Part shown: positions 63,911-64,000 of the stretch, one piece after another
How the letters are laid out: every line of letters begins with the position of its first letter
How positions within the stretch are numbered: the first letter of the stretch is position 1
Source: Deinococcus radiopugnans ATCC 19172
GTDB taxonomy: Bacteria > Deinococcota > Deinococci > Deinococcales > Deinococcaceae
DNA length: 64,000 nt
Assembly: GCF_006335125.1 (NCBI RefSeq)
Contig: NZ_VDMO01000005.1
Location: 124,001-188,000, forward strand
Reading direction: 5' to 3'
Translations under genes and position numbers: made by a program
Notes under the pieces: model-generated
Told to the model about the DNA's origin: nothing
The model's database searches: none
What the model saw: the letters and a program-made list of their open reading frames with translations, nothing else

Positions 63911-64000
63911 GGACTGAGCGGAGATCTCGCAAGCGGGACGCGGGCCCTCTCAAGGGCACTGACGCGAGTGCACGCCGCCCAATGATCGGGTGGTGCTGGC

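Overview
The window looks like a piece of a Deinococcus-type chromosome. It is GC-rich, genes overlap heavily as ATGA or GTGA, and several promoters place the -10 box only 6-9 nt before the start codon, as in leaderless mRNAs. The genus is an inference. The window is almost entirely accessory DNA.

Region by region. (1) 1-12065: right end of a prophage. A leftward early operon runs from an XRE/Cro-like gene at 8181 through a RecT/Bet-type annealing protein, a replication protein and DnaB, and leaves the window at position 1. A rightward lysogeny module carries a repressor with a non-catalytic S24-like domain, a stand-alone UmuD-sized S24 peptidase, a membrane-GAF protein and a tyrosine integrase. 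It ends at a tRNA-Leu 3' fragment (att). (2) 12675-17300: remains of a host locus. Two membrane-protein genes (one a CPBP protease) sit next to a histidine kinase/response regulator pair destroyed by an IS5-like element, which itself carries an IS1182-like element in its left end. (3) 17789 onward: a tRNA-Ala(UGC) 3' fragment marks a plausible left edge of a large defence island that continues to the right.

(4) 18250-22530: helicase-HNH fusion and orphans. (5) 22545-31701: six-gene leftward signalling operon (vWA, zinc-ribbon kinase, FHA, pseudokinase-PP2C, kinase-SH3-beta-helix, membrane FHA), which resembles the TerY-P triad type. (6) 31850-49244: rightward BREX type 4-like locus: DUF4007, large ATPase, BrxP (PAPS-reductase/DndC-like), a putative sulfur-binding-domain/DUF4007 fusion, a BrxF-like protein, BrxC, PglZ, a short BrxL and a cysteine desulfurase. 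No methyltransferase is present. The sulfur-handling genes suggest that self-DNA is marked by phosphorothioate chemistry rather than methylation; this is the most interesting system here. (7) 49874-57900: broken IS4-like element, autoregulated Fic protein, ISAs1 remnant, orphan genes and a long SF2 helicase with a possible nuclease tail. (8) 57919-60370: tight leftward four-gene cassette pairing a TnpB/OrfB-like protein, whose third RuvC catalytic Asp is His, with an NrS-1-like primase-polymerase. (9) 61607-63910: leftward arsenic-type operon (ArsR, small protein, DUF6428, MFS) with a repeated operator.
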